64,000 nucleotides of DNA from CAVVZJ01 sp963752755 (GTDB taxonomy: Bacteria > Planctomycetota > Planctomycetia > Isosphaerales > Isosphaeraceae): NCBI GenBank assembly GCA_963752755.1, contig CAVVZJ010000010.1, forward strand, positions 186,001 through 250,000, written 5' to 3'. This document shows, one piece after another, positions 19,089 to 27,781 of this stretch. Numbering within the stretch: position 1 is the stretch's first letter; the number at the start of each line of letters is the position of its first letter. The position numbers and the translations under genes were made by a program. Under the pieces are notes generated by a model that was not told where the DNA came from, searched no databases, and saw only the letters and a program-made list of their open reading frames with translations.

Positions 19089-19826
19089 ATGCGATGCCGC
19101 GTATTGCCCCATGAAATCGCCGACGGTCCCGCCAACATGGCGATCGACCAGACCCTGCTCGATGCCGTGGACGCCGCGCCTGACGCGGCCATCCTGCGCA
19201 CCTACGGTTGGTCCGAGCCCACTCTGAGCCTCGGCTACTTTCAGTCGATGACGGATCTGGAGAGCGACCCACGCTGGCAGACGGTCCCGGTGGTGCGACG
19301 ACCGACCGGCGGCGGGGCCTTGTGGCACGACCGCGAGTTGACCTACGCGCTGGTCGTTCCCCGCTCGCACCCGCTGGCCCTCCGGCCCTCCGACCTCTAC
19401 CGCGCTGTTCATGCCGCGATCGCTTCGTGGCTGCGCGGGCTGGGACTGGACGCCCGCCGTCGCGGCTCGTCCTCGGGTGAACCGTCGCGACCCTTCCTCT
19501 GCTTCCTCGATCAGGACCCGGAAGACATCCTGCTCGATGGCCGCAAGATCGTCGGAAGTGCCCAGCGCCGACGACCCGCGGCGGTCCTCCAGCATGGCGC
19601 GCTGCTGCTCGCCCGCTCCGGGACGACTCCCGAACTGCCCGGCCTCCGCGAGTTGTCCGGACCCGACTCGGCCGGGCGACCCTGGCCGGAGTTGATCGCC
19701 CGGGCGATCCCCACCGCGCTCGGTCTCGATCCGCACGGTTCCCGGCTCGATGCGAGCGAGCGAGCCACGGCCGACAGACTGGCTGGCGAGGTTTATCGTG
19801 ACCCGACCTGGACCCGACGGCGCTAA
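19089..19826 (+). CDS. lipM: octanoyltransferase LipM-like / lipoate-protein ligase A family
   Basis: 245 residues from ATG 19089. BPL/LPL catalytic-domain motifs: GPANMAIDQTLLDAV, LSLGYFQSMTDLE, VVRRPTGGGALWHDRELTYA (acyl-adenylate or lipoyl-binding Arg and Gly loop), LCFLDQDPEDILLDGRKIVG and GSAQRRRPAAVLQHGALLL. The Cys in LCF sits where LipM enzymes carry the nucleophilic Cys and where LplA ligases lack one, so octanoyl transfer from ACP to lipoyl domains is favoured over lipoate salvage. Divergent from the Gfo/Idh gene across 228 bp. Intact. Confidence 0.8.
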   Translation: MRCRVLPHEIADGPANMAIDQTLLDAVDAAPDAAILRTYGWSEPTLSLGYFQSMTDLESDPRWQTVPVVRRPTGGGALWHDRELTYALVVPRSHPLALRPSDLYRAVHAAIASWLRGLGLDARRRGSSSGEPSRPFLCFLDQDPEDILLDGRKIVGSAQRRRPAAVLQHGALLLARSGTTPELPGLRELSGPDSAGRPWPELIARAIPTALGLDPHGSRLDASERATADRLAGEVYRDPTWTRRR

Positions 19827-20165
19827 CCGCGTCAAAACATCAGCGAATCACTGACTTCTCCTGATCTCCCGGTCCCGTGTTTGCCGATGCATTTCAAAGA
19901 GAACCCACAGCTCCGATCGCGAATGGCCGGTGCCCGGACCATCGCGCGCGGTTTTTTTCCGACAATCGTCAGGCCAAGACTGTTGCCGTCCCTGTGGACT
20001 GGTTATACTCAAAGTAATCACGGCGACGGGAAGAGTGGGCCGCGCGACGTGACTCCCCTCCTCAATCCTGGCCAACTTCCGAATTCTTTCGTTCCAGCCG
20101 TCGCTGAACGTGATCCCTGATCCCTCCGGGCGTGCTGCCGCGCCCTCCAGCTCGGGGCGGAACCC
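19827..20165. other. 339-bp intergenic region upstream of FHA gene
   Basis: No gene seen. A TTGCCG with 15-bp spacing to TATACT (near 19982-20008) is a weak promoter candidate for the FHA gene. The 20050-20160 part is probably untranslated leader. Confidence 0.35.
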
Positions 20166-21195
20166 ATGTTGAAGGTGCTTCTTATTGTCGTGCAGGGCAA
20201 GCCAGAGGGGAAGACCATCCCCGTCACCACGCCCGTCTTCCGCATCGGACGGGCCGACGACTGCCACCTCCGGCCCAACAGCGAGGAAGTCAGCCGCCGG
20301 CACACCGAGATCACCATCAGCGACACCGAGGTATTCATCCGGGACCTGGGCAGTCGCAATGGCACGCGGGTTAACGGTAAGCTCCTGAGCGATGTCCACA
20401 AGCTCAAGAGTGGTGAGCTGGTCCAGATCGGCCCGCTGACCTTCGCCGTCGCCATCCAGGGCGCCGCGATGGCGGCAGCCCCAGGCTCAGGGACCACAGC
20501 CAGCCGGCGCCGGCGCCAAGGCCGGCGCCCCGTCGCTCGACGACGTCCCGCAGGACGAGATCGAGGCCTGGCTCGTCTCCGACAACGCCCGACCCACCCC
20601 CGATCGTCCCTCGGGCGTCTACGACGGCGATACCCTCACCATCGACGCCTACCGCGAGGCTGGCGGCGCCAAGACCAAGTCCTCCGCCACCGTTCCCGCG
20701 GCCAAGCCGGAGCCGCAACCCCCATCCCCTCCGGCCAAGACCCCACCCAAACCCGAACCCGCGCCCGGCCGCGGCCCAGGCTCCTCCCAGACCGGAGCCC
20801 AAACCCGAGCCCGCGCCCGTGGCCAAGACACCTCCCAAGGCCGAACCCCGGCCTGAGCCCGCGCTGCCGGAGGCCAAGCCCGAAGCGGAGCGATGATGCT
20901 CACTTCGCCGCGGCCCTCGAAGGCTACGAGGCGCCGCCCGAAGGGCGAAGGCGACGCCCCCGCCCAGCCAGCGGAAATGACGGACACGGAGGTTGAAGAC
21001 GACCAGCAGGAAGAGAACGAGGATCTGACCGAGGAATTGATCGACGAGACCAATCCCTTCTACACCGGCAAGAAGGCCGACGGCGCCGGCGTTGCCGCCG
21101 ATGCCGCGGCGAAGGCTGCTTATAAGGACACCAGCGACGCGGCCAGCGACATCCTCCGCCGGATGCTGGAGCGACGACGAGGCGGCCGCACCTGA
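20166..21195 (+). CDS. FHA-domain protein with proline-rich linker (frameshifted)
   Basis: About 343 residues. Residues 1-95 are a forkhead-associated domain binding phosphothreonine: FRIGRADDCHLRPN (conserved GR), EVSRRHTEI (S..H) and IRDLGSRNGTRVNGK (SxNGT). After a frameshift near 20480 follows a low-complexity region rich in Pro, Lys and Glu with LDDVPQDEIEAWLVSDNA and GVYDGDTLTIDAYREAGG, then further breaks near 20775 and 20935 and an acidic C-terminus (EDDQQEENEDLTEELIDET) ending RRMLERRRGGRT. Such proteins in Planctomycetota are presumed adaptors for Ser/Thr-kinase signalling. It precedes a MoxR gene, but a strong hairpin separates the two. Confidence 0.82.
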
Positions 21196-21224
21196 TCGTC
21201 CGTCCGCGCGGTCGACGACCGGCG

Positions 21225-21257
21225 CCTCACGCCCCGGGATCGGTCCGGGGGCGTGAG
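21225..21257 (+). terminator. hairpin terminator after FHA gene
   Basis: CTCACGCCCCGG and CCGGGGGCGTGAG pair over 12 bases around a short GATCGGT loop, 30 bp after the FHA stop codon. No U-tract follows. Confidence 0.75.
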
Positions 21258-21462
21258 CCGTCGGTCGGTCTGTTTGCCGGAGTGTTCTTCCTGGGACGTC
21301 CCTCCTGGCCAACGAGCTGGTCATGGGGAATCTCCCGACGATCACGCCGCCCCCGGGCCGTCGCGTCGGACCATTGACCTGAGGATCACCTCCCCTCGGC
21401 TCACGAACCGCTCAGCCCTCCCACTCCTTTCCGGTCCCGACTCCGTGAGCTTCCCACCCTCC

Positions 21463-22443
21463 ATGCCGACGACCGCCCCTCAGATCGACCCCGCGCCGGC
21501 GCTCACGAGCCTGATCGAACGGCTGGAAGGCTCGGTGGTTGGCCAGCGGCCTTTGCTGGAACGGCTGGTGATCGCGTTACTGGCCGGCGGCCACGTCCTC
21601 ATCGAGGGCGTCCCCGGCTTGGCGAAGACGCGCGCCGTCCGGGCGCTGGCACGGGCCCTTGACCTGCCCTTCCGCCGGATCCAGTTCACCCCCGACCTCC
21701 TGCCCGCCGACCTGACCGGCACGCAGATCTATCACCCCGCCTCCGGCACCTTTGACGCCAAGGCCGGCCCGATCGTCACCAGCGTCCTGCTCGCCGACGA
21801 GATCAACCGCGCCCCGGCCAAAGTTCAGAGCGCCTTGCTGGAGGCGATGCAGGAAGGCCAGGTCACCATCGGCGACGAGACGATCCGCCTGCCCGATCCC
21901 TTCTGGGTCCTCGCGACCCAGAACCCGATCGAGCACGAGGGCACCTATCCGCTTCCCGAGGCCCAGCTCGACCGCTTTCTGATGAAGCTCCTGGTCGGTT
22001 ACCCCGACCGCGACGCCGAGCTCGCGATGCTCGACCTTCCCGGCGTTGCCTGCCCGTTCGAAGGTCCTGAACCGCCGCCACTTTTCGGCCCAACCGAGGT
22101 CCTGGCCCTTCGTGCCAGCGCGTCGGCCGTGCGGGTCGCCCCGGCCATCAAGGAGTACGTGGTGGACTTGATCCGTGCCACCCGCGATCCAGCGGGCTAT
22201 GGCCTGGATCTCGCTCCGCTCATCGAGATCGGTGCCAGCCCACGCGCCACCCTCGCCCTCGTCCGCACTGCCCAGGCCCACGCCCTTCTCAACGGCCGCG
22301 ACTACGTCACGCCCCATGACGTCAAGGCTCTGGCCCGCGACGTGCTCCGCCACCGCATTGTCATCAGCTACGAGGCCGACGCCGAGAGCCTCTCCGCTGA
22401 CGCCATCCTCGGCCGCATCCTCGACCACATCCGGGTTCCTTGA
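21463..22443 (+). CDS. moxR: MoxR-family AAA+ ATPase
   Basis: 326 residues from ATG 21463, the usual MoxR length; GTG 21445 and upstream ATGs are open but would add a disordered leader. Walker A is EGVPGLAKT, Walker B SVLLADEINRAPAK, sensor 1 ATQNPIEHEGTYPLPEAQLD with the arginine finger region DRFLMKL; the lid domain carries GASPRATLALVRTAQAHALL and YVTPHDVKALARDVLRHRI. MoxR ATPases act as chaperones for maturing enzyme complexes, usually with DUF58 and von Willebrand factor proteins. None follows here; the next gene is convergent, so this copy is separated from the usual partner set. Confidence 0.92.
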   Translation: MPTTAPQIDPAPALTSLIERLEGSVVGQRPLLERLVIALLAGGHVLIEGVPGLAKTRAVRALARALDLPFRRIQFTPDLLPADLTGTQIYHPASGTFDAKAGPIVTSVLLADEINRAPAKVQSALLEAMQEGQVTIGDETIRLPDPFWVLATQNPIEHEGTYPLPEAQLDRFLMKLLVGYPDRDAELAMLDLPGVACPFEGPEPPPLFGPTEVLALRASASAVRVAPAIKEYVVDLIRATRDPAGYGLDLAPLIEIGASPRATLALVRTAQAHALLNGRDYVTPHDVKALARDVLRHRIVISYEADAESLSADAILGRILDHIRVP

Positions 22444-22476
22444 TCCGATTGGACGCTCGTGACGCCTCCGATTCCT

Positions 22477-23598
22477 TCAAGGACCCGCCGTCGTGCCCAC
22501 GATGAGGCTCCAGTACGGCGTCCCCTCCCGATCGGCCGCATTCCCGACGCCGACGTCCCTGAACTCTCCCAGCACGAATCGTCGCGCCTTCCGATCCGCG
22601 ATCCATCCCCGGACGAGCGCGTCACAGTCATCCTGGCCACTCCCCATGCTGAGGCCCGAGTCCCGGAAGGCATAGCCGAGACGACCGGCCCGCTCCAGCG
22701 GATTCATCCCGATCTCGTCGATCGCCACGAGTCGTCCGCGCCTCGCCATCGCGTAGGCATGTCGGCGGGCGACTCCCTGGAGGATCGGATGGGCCTGAAA
22801 AAGTGCCAGCCCTTGCTCGGCCCGTGCCTTGTTGATCCGATCGATCACCGCCGCCGCGGCCTCGTCCGGGTCCATCACGAAGAACCGTCGTCCGAAAACG
22901 ACGCACCAGTACGGCATCCCCTTCGCCCCCCTCGCGAGGCCGACGCCGATCTCGTTGAAGTGGCCCAGAATGTTCGCCCGGTGCCCCTTGCTGGTCATCC
23001 AGCCCGCAACCGCCTGGTCCACCGACCGAAACCCCGCCGCCACGTTCTCACCGCTGCCAGCGGCGGCATAACCCTCGCGACGGATTCGCTCGGTGGCCTG
23101 GGAACCATCCGTGCCCTGGTGGTCCATCTTGTCATGTCGCGCCATGTCCTCGGCGTGAGCCTGCGCCGCCGTCATCAGCATCGCGCTGGCCTGGAGCGGC
23201 GGCAACCCCACATCCTGCCGCACGCGGTTGTGCGCCTCGATGAGCTGTCTCGCCATCGCATCCAGGTTTGCCGGTGGGTCTGGCTTCGAGACCCTCCGCC
23301 CCAACTCGGGATCGGGACCCAGGGCGACGTTTCCTTCCGTGAGCTTCGCGTACAGGTCGTTCGGCAGGGCCGTATCCCCAGCCTCTCCGCCCTCTTCAGC
23401 TGGCTCGACCGCCGTTTCCCGGCCGGGTGGCCAGGCTCCTGGCGGGATCGCGGGCCGATTGTCGTCGCGTTGCCGGACGGCTCGCGGCCGGACCGACCGA
23501 TCTGCCAGCGGACCCGACGACGGTGGCGCACAGGAGAGCAGGCCGCCCACCATCGCCAGCAATCCGGTCCAGATTCGGGCTCGGTTCACTCGTTCCAT
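22477..23598 (-). CDS. lipoprotein with two CAP (SCP/PR-1) domains, the second degenerate
   Basis: 373 residues from ATG 23598; leader WTGLLAMVGGLLSCAPP with lipobox LLSC. After a Pro-rich linker, CAP domain 1 (about residues 110-240) is complete: LIEAHNRVRQDVGLPPL, AQAHAEDMARHDKMDHQG, GSGENVAAGFRSVDQAVAGW, SKGHRANILGHFNEIGVGL, with the His/Glu/His cavity residues. Domain 2 (about 245-373) keeps the fold pattern (VIDRINKARAEQGLALFQAH, YWSLIVGTT) but has SMGSGQDD for GENVA and KARRFVLGEF for GHRANILG, so its cavity residues are lost. Function of bacterial CAP proteins is unclear, with roles in lipid or cell-wall binding proposed. Convergent with moxR. Confidence 0.85.
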   Translation of the reverse strand: MERVNRARIWTGLLAMVGGLLSCAPPSSGPLADRSVRPRAVRQRDDNRPAIPPGAWPPGRETAVEPAEEGGEAGDTALPNDLYAKLTEGNVALGPDPELGRRVSKPDPPANLDAMARQLIEAHNRVRQDVGLPPLQASAMLMTAAQAHAEDMARHDKMDHQGTDGSQATERIRREGYAAAGSGENVAAGFRSVDQAVAGWMTSKGHRANILGHFNEIGVGLARGAKGMPYWCVVFGRRFFVMDPDEAAAAVIDRINKARAEQGLALFQAHPILQGVARRHAYAMARRGRLVAIDEIGMNPLERAGRLGYAFRDSGLSMGSGQDDCDALVRGWIADRKARRFVLGEFRDVGVGNAADREGTPYWSLIVGTTAGP

Positions 23599-23728
23599 GA
23601 CCGGAGGAATCCCGATGGGCCGCCTCACGAACGATCCGGCTCCTTCGCCTCGAAAGGGAAGGACGCGACCTGCTATTGAACCAGATCGACCGCTCGATGA
23701 GCAGGGCTCAGGAATCCGGTGGAGTGAT

Positions 23729-25116
23729 TCAACGTGACAGGACCTCGTGCCACCCGACACCTCGGTCGCACGGTTCCGCTCGTGGCTCGCTCCCGCGACG
23801 CTGACCTGATCGTCGAGGCGTCTCCGCTTCGTCGCGACCGCATCCCCACCCGCCGATCGCCAGGACCAGGGCGATCAGCCAGAACGCCAACGGCATCATC
23901 GCCGCCCGCAATAGACTCCCGACGAGACCGAGACTTCTCGAGTCCCGTTCGATCGCGAGCAACCCCTCGGGGTTCACGAACACGACCATCAACGTTGCCA
24001 GGCTCGCCATCCGCCATCGTCGCGAATCGCCTGGCGGCAACGATGTTCGACGAGCCGCCATCGCCGTGCCGACCAACGGCAGAACGAGCAGGAGGAGATC
24101 GTAGAGGCGATGATAGAGGAAGATCCCGGCGACCAGCGCCACCAGGACGCACGCCCGTTCGCTCGACCAGCGGTCCGACCAGAGGCCCCATCCGAGTCCC
24201 AGGACGAGCCCGGCGAGGATCGCCATCTGGATCGTCGCAATCCGACCACGATCCCGAAAGCCGAGGCGATACAACGCCTGATCGATCCCAACAAGGCTGG
24301 CGTGCGACGGACCGGCCTCCCCGTAGTCGTTGACCCGTCCCGGCTCGAACGTGGCCCGGATCGTCTCCAGCGTGGTCTCGATCCGACCTGGCAACTCGGC
24401 CGGTCCGCCGGTCGCCAGGCAGAGGACCGCGACTGTCAGGCCGAGGGCAATCCAGGTTGGCACATCCCGCCGCCGATGAAACAGCAGCAGGAACGGGAGC
24501 ATCGTGTTGACCTTGACCGTCGCCAGACCCAGCCAGAATCCCGCCCACCAGCGACGACCCGACCCCTCCGCCCGGAGCGCCGCGAAGGTCGCTGCCACCG
24601 CCAGAAGCGAGACCTGCCCCAGGGCGAGTCCCATGCCCTGCGCACACGACAACGCCAGTGTCGCCGAGAGCAGGAGTTGCAGGTCTCCCGGCAGTCGCGT
24701 TGCTTCCGGACCGGCCTGCGCCGGAGCGCCGCATGAGCCAGCGGGACCAGTCCGAGAACGCCGAGCAGATTCAGAATCGTCCAGATCCGTGCGGCCGTCG
24801 GCAAGGGCATCCACGCCCAGAGCCGGAAGAGGGGTATGACCGTCGGTGGGTTCAAGATCAACTGCCGATCGCCTCGCGGGTCGAGACGATAATAGTCCAG
24901 ACCCACGGCCAGATCGCGGCCAACGTGCCAGAACCTCTTGAAGTCGTAGGGAAGCTGGTACGTGGCCCAGGCCCACGCCAGCGCCAGCACGATCCCGACC
25001 ATCGCAAGCCCGACGGGCCAGCGGCGGCCTTGCAGACGCCCCGCCAGGGTGGCGAGGGTTGTGAGCAGGACGGCGGCCCGGAAGAGGTCGTAAGCCAGGA
25101 CGATCGCGGGACTCAT
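23729..25116 (-). CDS. polytopic membrane protein, GT87/DUF2029-like glycosyltransferase (one frameshift)
   Basis: About 462 residues with roughly ten membrane segments, starting at ATG 25116. Features of polyprenol-phosphate-dependent GT-C mannosyltransferases of the DUF2029 type: YQLPYDFKRFWHVGRDLAVG with YYRLDPRGDRQLILNPPTVI in the first periplasmic loop, LALGQVSLLAVAATFAALRA in the middle and WWAGFWLGLATVKVNTMLPF. Helices continue as FLLLFHRRRDVPTWIALGLT and ACVLVALVAGIFLYHRLYDL. The frame changes near 24720. It would move a lipid-linked sugar onto an outer-face acceptor; the substrate is not predictable. Divergent from the exonuclease gene. Confidence 0.75.
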
Positions 25117-25286
25117 GCCTTGGGGCCCTCCGTGACGGTTCGGGCGGATGTAGCGGCTTCGGCCTTTCCTGTCGAGTCCGATCCGGGATGTTCCCGGTTG
25201 GTGTGCGGCCCGCGATATCGCATAATCGAGAATGCGTCTCCGTGAACCGGAGGCCGGTACGTCGATCCCGATCGAGAGGCGAGGCG

Positions 25287-26089
25287 ATGTCGGCGTCGAG
25301 CTTTGTGGCGTTCGACCTGGAAACGACCGGCCTCTTCCCGCAGACCGACCGCATCGTGGAGATCGGGGCCGTTCGGTTCGACGCGTCCGGCTGCGTGCTG
25401 GACCGCTTCGCCAGCCTGATCGACCCCCGCCGGCCGATGTCGCGCGGGCGCAGGCGGTCCACGGCATCTCGGACGCCGACCTGATCGGCGCCCCAACGGC
25501 CTCGGAGATCCTGCCCGCCTTCCTCGAATGGCTCGGTCCACCCGCCGATTCGCGAATGATGGCTCACAACGCCTTCTTCGATTCCGGCTTCCTCGGCCGT
25601 GAATTGACCCGCTCCGGTTTCCCGACGCCTGGGCATGAGATCATCGACACGCTGCCTCTCGCCCGCCTCGTCTGGCCCGAAGCGCCCGACCACCGCCTCG
25701 ACACCCTCGCCGCCTTCCTCGGTCTCGACCTCACCGACTCTCACCGTGCCCTGGCCGACAGCCTTCGCGTTCGCGGCCTCTGGCTGGCCGCTCAGGAGCG
25801 TTCCGCCACACGGCCCCGTCTGGTCTGCTACCGGATCTTCGACCCGAGCCACGACGAGCCCGCTCCGGTGGGCTGGGAGCCGCTGGCCCAGGCGATCACG
25901 CACGGTTGGCGGGTCCGCATCGAGTACGCTGGCGGCTCTCGCGGCGACCTGCCGCGCGAGATCACCCCGCGCCGGTTCCTCCACAAGGGGGGCATCGCCT
26001 ACGTGGTCGCCTTCTGTCACGTGGACCACTTCGAGAAGTCGTTCCGACTCGACCGCGTCCGCCGCTTCGAGGTCGTCGCAGTCGTCTAG
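25287..26089 (+). CDS. DEDDh 3'-5' exonuclease fused to a WYL domain (one frameshift)
   Basis: About 267 residues from ATG 25287. The exonuclease part has ExoI VAFDLETTGLFPQTDRIVEI (DxE), AQAVHGISDADLIGAP, ExoII MMAHNAFFDSGFLGREL and ExoIII DSHRALADSLRVRGLW (HxAxxD), as in the DNA polymerase III epsilon/DnaQ family. From about residue 195, LAQAITHGWRVRIEYAGGSR, PREITPRRFLHKGGIAYVVA and FRLDRVRRFEVV match the WYL fold, a ligand or nucleic-acid sensing module common in regulators of DNA-damage and defence genes. The frame changes near 25442 in a G/C-rich run. The stop TAG (26087-26089) is immediately followed by a dispersed hairpin repeat. Confidence 0.82.
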
Positions 26090-26198
26090 AGCGGATTTCG
26101 TTCGGTCGTCGAGAATCACAGCCGGGGGCGGCTGTGCCACAAGAATTGTGGGCCAGCCGCCCCTGGCTGGCCAGCTCTCCACTCATGCGGGAACCGCT
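26090..26198 (+). repeat. triple-hairpin dispersed repeat, copy 1
   Basis: 109 bp bounded by AGCGGATTTCG and its near-complement GGGAACCGCT. Inside are three consecutive hairpins: CACAGCCG-GGGG-CGGCTGTG (26117-26136), CCACAA-GAA-TTGTGG (26137-26151) and GGCCAGCC-GCCCCT-GGCTGGCC (26151-26172). It starts directly after the stop codon of the exonuclease-WYL gene. Copies 2 (43943-44044, inverted) and 3 (50181-50289) are highly similar. Confidence 0.85.
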
Positions 26199-26325
26199 CT
26201 CATCGGAAAAAAGACGAGGCGGCGGCGGCGGCCGAGGCTTGAAGAATCGGGCGTGGGCGGTTAAGTTTCAACTCTTGGCGAGGTTCCGGCCCGGACCGGG
26301 TCGCCACCGCATTTGAGGAGTTCAG

Positions 26326-26907
26326 GTGAGAATGTCGATCGCTCTCGCCGGCCTTTTGATCGTCCTGGGGGCCGTTTTCCGGATCGTCCCGCATCCGACG
26401 AACTTCGTTGCAATCGGCGCCCTTTCGCTCTACGCCGGGGCCAGGCTGCCGCGTCGCTGGGCGTACCTGATCCCCCTCGCGGCGATGTTTGCCTCCGACG
26501 TCATCCTCGACTGGGGCCACGGTTTCGCCTTCTTCGGCGTCGTGCGGATGACCAGCTATGCGACGCTCGCCCTCGTCGCCATCCTGGGCGGCCTGGCGCC
26601 GGCACGGATCGGCGTGCTCGGCCGCGCGGGGATGTCGGTCGGGGCCTCCACGCTGTTCTTCCTCACCACGAACCTCGCCGTCTGGGCCACCCCGATGGCG
26701 CACGGATCGTTCATGACGCCGCTCTATCCTCTCAATCCGGCCGGACTTCTGGCCTGCTATGCCGCGGCCGTCCCGTTCTATGGGAACATGCTGGCCGCCG
26801 ACCTTCTCGGTACCGGCGTCCTGTTTGGCCTCGACGCCCTGGCGCGTCGCTGGGCCGTCCGCTCTCGGCAAATCTTGCCGATCCTCATCGCGGCCGATGC
26901 GGACTGA
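26326..26907 (+). CDS. DUF6580-type integral membrane protein
   Basis: 193 residues, intact. GTG 26326 lies 5 bases after GAGGAG; ATG 26332 is the alternative start. About five to six membrane segments, with the family pattern LGAVFRIVPHPTNFVAIGAL, LYAGARLPRRWAYLIPLAAM, FASDVILDWGHGFAFFGVVR and FFLTTNLAVWATPMAHG (the NxxxW region), then LNPAGLLACYAAAVPFYGNM. Resembles the S-component-like membrane proteins grouped as DUF6580, whose substrate is unknown. It is followed after 30 bp by the mfnB-like gene, probably in one transcript. Confidence 0.75.
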   Translation: MRMSIALAGLLIVLGAVFRIVPHPTNFVAIGALSLYAGARLPRRWAYLIPLAAMFASDVILDWGHGFAFFGVVRMTSYATLALVAILGGLAPARIGVLGRAGMSVGASTLFFLTTNLAVWATPMAHGSFMTPLYPLNPAGLLACYAAAVPFYGNMLAADLLGTGVLFGLDALARRWAVRSRQILPILIAADAD

Positions 26908-26937
26908 GTAACGTCGGGGCAGGGGGAGTCTCCCGGG

Positions 26938-27781
26938 TTGGCGGCCCTGCTGGTAAGTGTTCGATCGTCGGCCGAGGCGGCCACAGCACTGGCCGGGGGG
27001 GCGCACGTCCTCGACGTGAAGGAGCCTTCGCGCGGCCCGCTCGGAATGGCCGCGCCGGCAGTCTGGCGGGCCGTCCGCGATCGGGCGCCCGCCGATCGGC
27101 CCGTGAGTGTCGCCCTCGGGGAACTGCTCGACTGGGAGCGTCCCGGTGCGATTCCGCCCTCGTCGGACGACTTCGTCGGGATTTGCTACCGCAAACTCGG
27201 CCTCGCCGGTGCGGGTAAACTTCCCGACTGGCCCGCTCGCTGGCAGTTCCTCCGTGACTCCTGGGGCCACGGTCCGCCCTGGATCGCTGTGATCTATGCC
27301 GACTGGCAGATTGCCCACGCCCCACATCCGGCGGAGGTTCTCGACGTGGCCAGGACCACCGGCTGCGCGGGCCTGCTCATCGATACCTGGAGCAAGGGTC
27401 CGACCCAGCCCGCTTGACACCGGGCCTTTCTGGTCGGATCTCGTCGCCCACGCTCGTTCCCAGCAACTTCTCGTCGCCCTGGCCGGCGGCCTCGATGCTC
27501 ACGCGATCAATCGCCTCACCCCTCTCCGCCCTGACCTCTTCGCCGTCCGCGGCGCCGCCTGCTCCTCCGGCCAACGCGATTCCCTGATCGACGCCGACCG
27601 CGTCGCCAGCCTCGTCAGGCCGCAAGTCGTGAGCCGTATCGAGATCACGGCGTTGATCGCTGAGAGCCACCATCGTCATCCCACCATCAGCGGGTCCGCC
27701 TTGGCCTCCAGCCTTCGGCGTCGGTGGCTCAGCCACGCGAGCGCTCGACCCGGCGTCGATAGACCGTCACCAGGTTGTTGA
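26938..27781 (+). CDS. mfnB: MfnB-like (5-formylfuran-3-yl)methyl phosphate synthase, DUF556 (frameshifted)
   Basis: Up to about 280 residues from TTG 26938, with AGGGGGAG about 9 bases upstream. The TIM-barrel family start is clear: LLVSVRSSAEAATALAGGAH, then VLDVKEPSRGPLGMAAPAVW, whose VKEP lysine is the Schiff-base residue in the archaeal enzyme. PVSVALGELLD, VGICYRKLGLAGAG and CAGLLIDTWSKG follow; after a frameshift near 27405 come LLVALAGGLDAHAINRLTPL and DLFAVRGAACSSGQRDSLID. The archaeal enzyme makes the furan precursor of methanofuran; bacterial homologues occur in C1 metabolism with tetrahydromethanopterin. The exact 3' end is uncertain, and it overlaps the convergent permease gene by about 50 bp. 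Confidence 0.8.

Noticed and set aside
22459..23679. 406-residue plus-strand frame
   Set aside because: Lies entirely antisense to the CAP lipoprotein gene and has shadow-like composition.
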